Source of the DNA: Candida dubliniensis CD36
Lineage: Eukaryota; Ascomycota; Pichiomycetes; Serinales; Debaryomycetaceae
DNA: 64,000 nt
Direction of reading: 5' to 3'
Assembly (NCBI RefSeq): GCF_000026945.1
Contig: NC_012864.1
Span: 1,178,001-1,242,000, forward strand
Part shown: positions 58,271-64,000 of the stretch, one piece after another
How the letters are laid out: each line of letters begins with the position of its first letter
How positions within the stretch are numbered: the first letter of the stretch is position 1
The notes under the pieces: model-generated
Told to the model about the DNA's origin: nothing
Seen by the model: the letters and a program-made list of their open reading frames with translations, nothing else
Database searches by the model: none
Position numbers and translations under genes: made by a program

Positions 58271-58640
58271 GTTGTATTGCAAAGTGTTGAAAAAAATTGG
58301 GAAATATGAACCTGAAGAATGGTTTATGAAATCGCTTGGAGCAAATGGAAGTATGGCACCTGATGGGCGGAATTGGAAAGAACACGCTGCTGAAACATAT
58401 TTCATGGCACCTCGTGGGAGAGATATGTTATGTAAAAAATGTGGATGTATTAACAAAGATCATGATAATTGTATAGGGGAAAAAACTATTTTATGATATT
58501 TGATCGTTGGTACAGTAAAGGTCAAGTTAAAGTGTTTAATCATTGGATGCGGGCACTAATGCGAGCAGAGGCTGTCAATCTACATCAACATGTTATGGTG
58601 GCAGTGTATCAAGAGGTGGATAAAGAATTATTAATTTTTT
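58262..58640 (+). pseudogene. Out-of-frame continuation of the helicase C-terminus
   Basis: In the +1 frame the sequence reads VLDKLYCKVLKKIGKYEPEEWFMKSLG... and reaches a CKKCGCINKDHDNC cluster ending at 58496. The original frame then resumes with FDRWYSKGQVKVFNHWMRALMRAEAV...YQEVDKELL to about 58640. Two indels, one near 58250-58270 and one near 58470-58500 (by an A6 run), would restore one long C-terminal domain with a second cysteine cluster. Confidence 0.4.
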
Positions 58641-58679
58641 TTTTTTGTCGTTGTATATTAATATATGTGACATTATAAA

Positions 58680-59480
58680 AGGAGACGTAGTGCGGCAGGT
58701 GATGCTATGTGAACAGCATTTGGCAATCTAATGGCAGTTTGAAATGCGAATGCCCGTTGTGTAAGTTAATTGTCAGTTCTATTGTATAAGGTATAGTGAA
58801 TGCCCAGTTTGTATCTCGTTGTGAAAGCTGGTTGAACAACATGTAGTATCAGTGGTTTATGGCAGTGTGAAATATTCTAATGCAAGCTGGTATGTATGAA
58901 AGTTGGCAAATCTGTTGGATTTGGTGGTTCAACAACACGTAGTAACTCAATGGCAGTGGGAAATTCAACATAAATTGTATAAGCTGCTGTGTGTGTGCCG
59001 TTGTCAATGCTGTTGTTTGTCAGGCAGTTGTAGAAATCATGGTCGTGATGGACAGATTGAATGGGCATTGCAACATGAATTGTGTAAGCTATTGCAAATG
59101 CCCAGACATGTATTTCGTTGTGTTTTCTAGTTGTCGAATTAACATAACAACAGAGTGTAGTTTCAGTAGTCAATGGCAGTTCTGGAAATCATTGCAAATT
59201 CATTTTTGAATGGCCGTGTGTAAGCTGTTGTCATTTCAGTTGTAAATTCTGGCTGAGTCAATAGTCAATGGCAAAATGAACTGTCAGTTGGTGAAGTGAA
59301 CAAATGAATAGCTGACCTAGACAGTTGGTGCAACAGCAAATGAATAGTGGTGAATCTCAATTCAATGGCAGTACAATTGTGGAATGAGTTGGAAAAACTG
59401 GGAAATCTTGCAAATCTGGCAAAACAGAATACATTGCAAAATTGAACAACTAACAATAAACATTCTGAAAGAACTGTGGC
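58680..59480. repeat. Degenerate direct repeats downstream of the helicase
   Basis: A block at 58781-58880 (ATTGTATAAGG..., GAATGCCCAG, TCGTTGTG, ACAACATGTAGT, TGGCAGTG) recurs with divergence at 59079-59180. Shorter fragments recur near 58921-58985 and 59216. No open frame is credible here. Confidence 0.45.
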
Positions 59481-60750
59481 AGGTTCAGCTGGAGTTCAAT
59501 TCTGGAAATTCAAAAATCTAAGCACTTGGAAGATCTGGGAAATCTGGCAAACTGAACATCTGGGAAATCTGAACTTCTGATAGTCAGAACTAGAACAGCA
59601 TAATTGATTGAAGATCTTGTTGTTGTTGGTGGAAAGAAAAGTGGTGAAAATTTTTTCTTTTTTTTCTCAACGTGGCAAAAAAAAAAAGTAGTGCAAAAAA
59701 TTAATGTGGGGAAAGACACGAGGTGCTCAGTGTAGACTTAGATGGGGTCTGTAGATTGGCAGGGTCTTGATGTAAATCACGTATGTCTAACAGCCTAGGC
59801 TGAATTATGGCAGTGGCAGGAGTGGGTTTTTTAGAGAAGATTTGAAAAAAAAACTGAGCAAAAAAAGAACCAGGCCCTGACATCAAGGGACAGTGGAACA
59901 ACAGTAGTAAGTGGTAGACGTAAACTAAGCCTTGATAGGGATAGTAGGGGCCCTGTAAATTAAGTTTGCATTGTTTTGGGAAGTTTAAGATTTAAAATTT
60001 TAGGTTGAATTGACTGAAAAGTTGAGGAAAAAAAAGACGAGAACGGGAGTTCTGGCAACACTTTGTGCACACAAAAAACTTAAAAAACAATATATAAGCT
60101 TAAATATGGACTGTAGGAGGTAGCTAAAGTGAGTCTGCATTGTTTTTTAAAGTTTTGGGAGTAGAGTCTTAATTTTTTGAGGTAATTTTACAAGAAAACT
60201 AGCTCAAAAAATAACATCAACTTGCGGTGAGGTAGAGTTTCAAAGGTTTAACAGAGAGCTTATCAATTCAGAGTCATTGTCAGAGTAGTGAGCTTATTGT
60301 TTGGAAGTTTAATTAAAGGTGTTAGAGTGTGTTGACTGTGATAGCTATGAAATCTGGGGTGTGGGAGACACGCGTCACAAAAAAAAATTAGTTGGTCAAA
60401 AAAATAGTTGGCAAAGAACATCACTTTTCTTCTTGAACAACAAATTGACAACAACAAAATATTCAATCAATCAGTTATTCAATCAGATGAAATGAAGTAC
60501 GAAGATACGACTACTACTTGAACCGGAAGCTGTGCACCCAGGGGATAAATTACGAATTCATGAAAAAGTCATTTCAGCTGGAAAAGACAATTTGAAAGGG
60601 ATATCAAATCAGTGGGTGCAAGCAACACCAGGAATGGAGAGAGGAGCAAATTCAAGCAAGTTGTCTAACTGAAACTTGCCAAGTAGGGAAACAAACTCAA
60701 GAAAATTGGAAATGTCAATCAACAGTCAGGACATGGGAGTCAGACAGTGG
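59481..60750. other. Repeat-derived region without genes
   Basis: AT-rich with A-tracts. It seems to hold degenerate copies of a unit ending in a TTTTACAAGAAA...CTCAAAAAA-like stretch (about 59811-59870, 60000-60045, 60160-60215). A 13-base telomere-repeat-like stretch ACGTATGTCTAAC is at 59779-59791. I see no gene. Confidence 0.4.
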
Positions 60751-60756
60751 AAAATC

Positions 60757-61248
60757 ACGGATGGACAAGCGCAGGGCAAAAAAATGATTGGGTGGAAGAT
60801 GGGTGCAGATCAAATTCAAAAAAATAAGGGATTGAGAAGTACTGTGAGTGAATGGACAGACAAGCTATTACAGGTGGAAGTAGGAAAGGATCAGAAATGT
60901 ACATACGTATGGATAGACAAGTTATTGAAGTGGATCAGTGAAAGCAAGTCATGGAGATGAAATTCATGGAATCTATTTCAAGACAAAAATCAAGAGAGTG
61001 AGAAGGGTTAGAAAATCAGAGGAATAACATGGGCGGGGCAGACGACAGGCAGGCAAATTGGACGAAAACCACGGATGGCTAGCAGGGCAAGTCAGGGAAT
61101 GGGTGGACGATGAATGAAGAAGACAAGTTGATGGCAGTGAGATGGAAAGAGAGAATGAGTGATATACGCTGAATGATCGATCTGTGAGGTCAAGAAATGC
61201 AACTAGTCAGTCGAACTTGGAGACTCACGGATGGCTAGCCGGGGAAGT
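60757..61248. repeat. Spaced repeats of an ACGGATGG-containing unit
   Basis: ACGGATGGACAAGCGCAGGGC at 60757, an ACGTATGG variant near 60905, ACGGATGGCTAGCAGGGC at 61071 and ACGGATGGCTAGCCGGGG at 61227. Spacings are about 148, 166 and 156 bp, which suggests a decayed tandem unit of about 157 bp. A TTG-started open frame at 60676-60960 falls within it and is not accepted. Confidence 0.45.
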
Positions 61249-61425
61249 GAACCGAGGTCAAGTGATTTAGGTGGTCATAGGATTTAATAGAGCGTCAAGC
61301 GAACAAGGATAGGTGAAATTGCAGTGAACAGAGAGGCTAGCAAGTGTAGTAGTAATGACATAGAATAGGAATATATTTACTGCAAATCTATAGAGGAGGA
61401 GAGTGTACAAGGGGTAGACTTTGTA

Positions 61426-61497
61426 GTGTATTTTACGGAAGTCAAGCCGGGCCAGGTTATAGTTGATTTGTAAAGTGGTGTATTTTACGGAAGTCAA
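61426..61497 (+). repeat. Perfect 20-bp direct repeat
   Basis: GTGTATTTTACGGAAGTCAA occurs at 61426-61445 and again at 61478-61497, a period of 52 bp. Confidence 0.85.
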
Positions 61498-61996
61498 ACT
61501 GCTCGGGGACCCAGTAGAAATTGTTGTAGTAAAATGGGAAATTGAACTTGAACTGTACATGGAAAAGTGATTTCAAGATTACATACGTATGGAAACGTGA
61601 TTTGGGAACTACAAAATTTTTTTTTGGTGCGAATTTTGTTAGTGCGCGATTTGGGAATTACAAATGGGAATTACAAAGATTTACCAGAACAAAAACTACC
61701 AGTTCTTAGGAGGTGTCGAGGTGTGTGTAGGTGGTTTTGGTGTGTAGAAATTCAATGCACCTGGTTTGAAAGCAAAAGAAGCAGTGGTTGTAGAGATATG
61801 AACGAAAATAGTGATTTTTGGAATTGAGGAGGTGTTTATAACAAGGGTGTAATGGGGAGCGCGGTTTTTAAAAAGGTTGAAATTGCTGAATATAGAGCAT
61901 TGAAAGAGCTATACTCTGGTTTTAAGAGAAAGATGATCAGTGTTATATTGACCGAGTTATAGCCTGTTAAAGTCAAAAAATGGTGGTTTTTGGTCA

Positions 61997-62136
61997 ATTT
62001 TTTTTGTAATCTTGAACTCGAAAAACGAGTTTTTTTTGTAATCTTGAGCTCAAAAACGATATTTTTTGTAATCTTCAAAAATGTATGGGGATTTTTTGTA
62101 ATCTTCAGAGAAAAATGCGACTTTTTTTGTAATCTT
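61997..62136. repeat. Five-copy tandem repeat, about 31-bp unit (TTTTTTGTAATCTT)
   Basis: GTAATCTT starts at 62006, 62038, 62068, 62098 and 62129 (spacing 32, 30, 30, 31), each preceded by a T-run and followed by a variable spacer. Confidence 0.85.
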
Positions 62137-62549
62137 CGGAGGTAAACCGGAAAAAATAATGAGGAATAAATCCGGGGCGAGAAAAAAGATTTGGCGTCAA
62201 CTTGACAAAAAATCTGAGAGAAAAGTTACTTGAAGTTGAGGGTTGGGTTAAAATCTGTTAACAAAATTAAACAAAGTATCACTGAACAAGGAACAATGAA
62301 GATTAGAAGTGATATCAGAGAAGAAGAAAAACAAAACAATTAACAAGAAGAGTCAATGGAAGGTTGGTTTCTAAAAGTTTTATGATTTGTGCAAGTAAAA
62401 ACGGGGAAAAGAGGAGAAGTTTATAAAAATAAAGTTATTTGCTATGACCTGGGTTCCGGATTTTTGTAGATCTGTAAACAACAAACAACTATGAGTGATA
62501 CCGAATTTGAGTATAACTTTGAAGGAGTGCAGAGGCTGAGCCAGGAGAG

Positions 62550-63075
62550 ATGGGAAGATTAAAGTTGGGAGATAGCTAGCTAGGTCAATTATGATGGGAT
62601 TTTTAGAATATTGTGTTTGAATCGCTCTTTTTCACCGAGTTATTAAGGTGTCAGAAAACAAGGTGGCAGGATAAACAACAAAGGGTTATAGAGCAAGGAT
62701 CAACGACTAGTGTCTTGATTGTGAACTATATAAACTGTGCTACTCAAGTAGTCTAACGAGAAGATTTGTATGATAAAACGTGAAATCACTGACAATGACT
62801 ATGGTACATGTTTTCATAGTAAGTTATTGGTGAGAGCACGTCTACTAGCTAACATATAGAGCTAGTTAGAGCAGATCAGACATGAGTTTAGCAAAGTATT
62901 TCATTGATGTTGTAAGAATTTAGGTTTATTTTTACAAGAAAGTTGACCTAAAAAAGATCGATGGGTATTTTTTCTTCTGTGTGAAGACTCTTGAGGGTTT
63001 ATTTAGACAGAAAACAATTTTTATTTAAGCTATAACAATTTTTCCGGATTAGGAAACGACTCCCCGGTTTTTTAA
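62550..63075. repeat. Duplicated subtelomeric segment, copy 2
   Basis: The start (GATAGCTAGCTAGGTCAATTATGATGGG ... GAGTTATTAAGG, about 62565-62648) matches 54820-54895. The end (about 62920-63062) matches 55611-55925, including the last nine codons of the small unknown gene on the minus strand. The 17-bp minisatellite that lies between these blocks in copy 1 is missing here; 62650-62880 holds unrelated sequence. Confidence 0.5.
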
Positions 63076-63320
63076 TTCGCGAGTCGACGAAAATTTACAG
63101 CTGGCAAAAAAAAAAAAAATAAAATGACAACAATCAAACAACTAATGTTCTTATGATCTTCATTGGCACTTCACTATCACAGGCAAGATAAAGCTACTAC
63201 TGATATAAGCATGGGGAAATAGAATACATGAAACTTGGAAATGAAACAGAACCGATGTTAGCTAGCAGTGATGACTTCTAAAATGATTTAGCAAGGATGG
63301 AACTGTTATTGGCAATGGTC

Positions 63321-63963
63321 AACATCTAACACGATTGGATTAATCAAAGCACATGTGGAAGGATATACAGTCAGGTTTGTTACTACAAGTAGTGTTACTA
63401 GCAGAACATGATCAAGACAAGGAGTATAAGAAAACAAGCTGTGTTATGCATTGTTGAGAAATAAGTAAAATGTTCTTTTTCAAGGAAGGCGGTTTCAATC
63501 GATTCAATGGGTATATCTCAGTGTTCAGGAATAGATTGGGAGAAGATTCTACAATTAAAACAAACAACGTCCGGGAAAAATAGACAAGACAATCACACAG
63601 GAGAGTAATGATAACTACTTGTTGTTTGTCTGATTAAAATGTGAATATAAATCAAAATTGCAGACTCTGGCTATGTTTAGCTTCAAACTAATCTGGAATC
63701 TAACGCAATTGGATTAATCAAAGCATATGTGGAGGGAAATGCAGTCAAGCTTGCAAGAATCTGAAGTGTTACTGATTTTGTGCCTAGACAGGGAATATAA
63801 GAGAAGAAGTTGTATTATGCATTGTTGAGAAATAGATAAAATATTCGTTTTCAAGTAAGACACTTTCAATGGCAATATTGCAGTGTTCAGAAACAGATTG
63901 GCAGAAGATTAGACAATTGAAACAAAAAAACGTCCGGGAAAAATAGACAAGAAAATCACACAG
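63321..63963. repeat. Two direct repeats of about 270-280 bp, period about 374 bp
   Basis: 63321-63601 and 63695-63963 share blocks such as ATTGGATTAATCAAAGCA, TATGCATTGTTGAGAAATA, GTGTTCAG, and CGTCCGGGAAAAATAGACAA followed by ATCACACAGG. The divergence is moderate, with small indels. The copies have no obvious LTR termini, and a third copy may begin past the window end. Confidence 0.75.
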
Positions 63964-64000
63964 GCTTAAATTTGGTGCACTTGCTTAAATTCAATGGCTA

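Noticed and set aside
60676..60960. 94-codon frame in the distal repeats
   Set aside because: Non-ATG start, overlaps the ACGGATGG repeat units, and no recognisable domain.
63321..63963. The two 270-280 bp repeats as a pair of LTRs
   Set aside because: The spacer is only about 90 bp and codes for nothing, and the ends lack TG...CA termini.
1..64000. tRNA and CRISPR features
   Set aside because: No box A/box B pair with a cloverleaf could be supported in the gaps, and the subtelomeric repeats are not spacer arrays.

Overview
The window looks like the right end of chromosome 5 of a Candida species very close to C. albicans, most likely C. dubliniensis. Reasons: AT-rich, compact, almost intronless genes; CTG used where the CUG clade reads serine; a Gpa1-type G-alpha (CAG1), a GPI-anchored Gas-family protein (PGA4) and DES1; and a gene order that, as far as I recall, matches C. 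albicans chromosome 5R from CNB1/PCL5/CAG1 through HIS1, PGA4 and ILV3 to HTS1. The species is an inference; the yeast clade is secure.

Positions 1-50,900 are a gene-dense euchromatic arm with about 35 protein genes on both strands. They cover signalling (calcineurin B, Gpa1-type G-alpha, PP4 regulatory subunit, PH/BAR protein), mRNA turnover and splicing (PAN3, PRP22, MUM2-like), mitochondria (COR1, RSM7, MRP2, SDH4/TIM18 family), the proteasome (PRE1, RPN5), amino-acid and vitamin synthesis (HIS1, ILV3, RIB5), DNA replication and telomeres (PRI1, an Est1/Ebs1-family protein), cell wall and lipids (PGA4, EGH1, RER2, DES1, a Say1-like deacetylase), and trafficking or peroxisomes (APM1, PEX4). 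Several promoters carry readable sites: Gcn4 sites upstream of PCL5 and HIS1, an Rpn4-type site at PRE1, a palindromic MluI box at PRI1, and four Swi4-type boxes at PGA4.

From about 50,900 to the end the gene density collapses into a subtelomere. It begins with three ACATCCGT motifs. A decayed Gag-like gene with a slippery heptamer and an in-frame stop follows, meeting a coiled-coil gene head-on. Next come three CCAAT boxes at 30-bp spacing, a minisatellite of about 1 kb with a 17-bp unit, a small unknown gene with a homopolymer frameshift, and a degenerate telomere-linked-type SF2 helicase gene. The last 5 kb hold layered degenerate repeats, a second partial copy of the segment that flanks the minisatellite and the small gene, and a direct repeat with a period of about 374 bp. 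No telomere array is reached.

Starts were placed on ATG codons; several open frames extend upstream only through TTG or GTG and were trimmed. Leucines read from CTG below should be read as serine.
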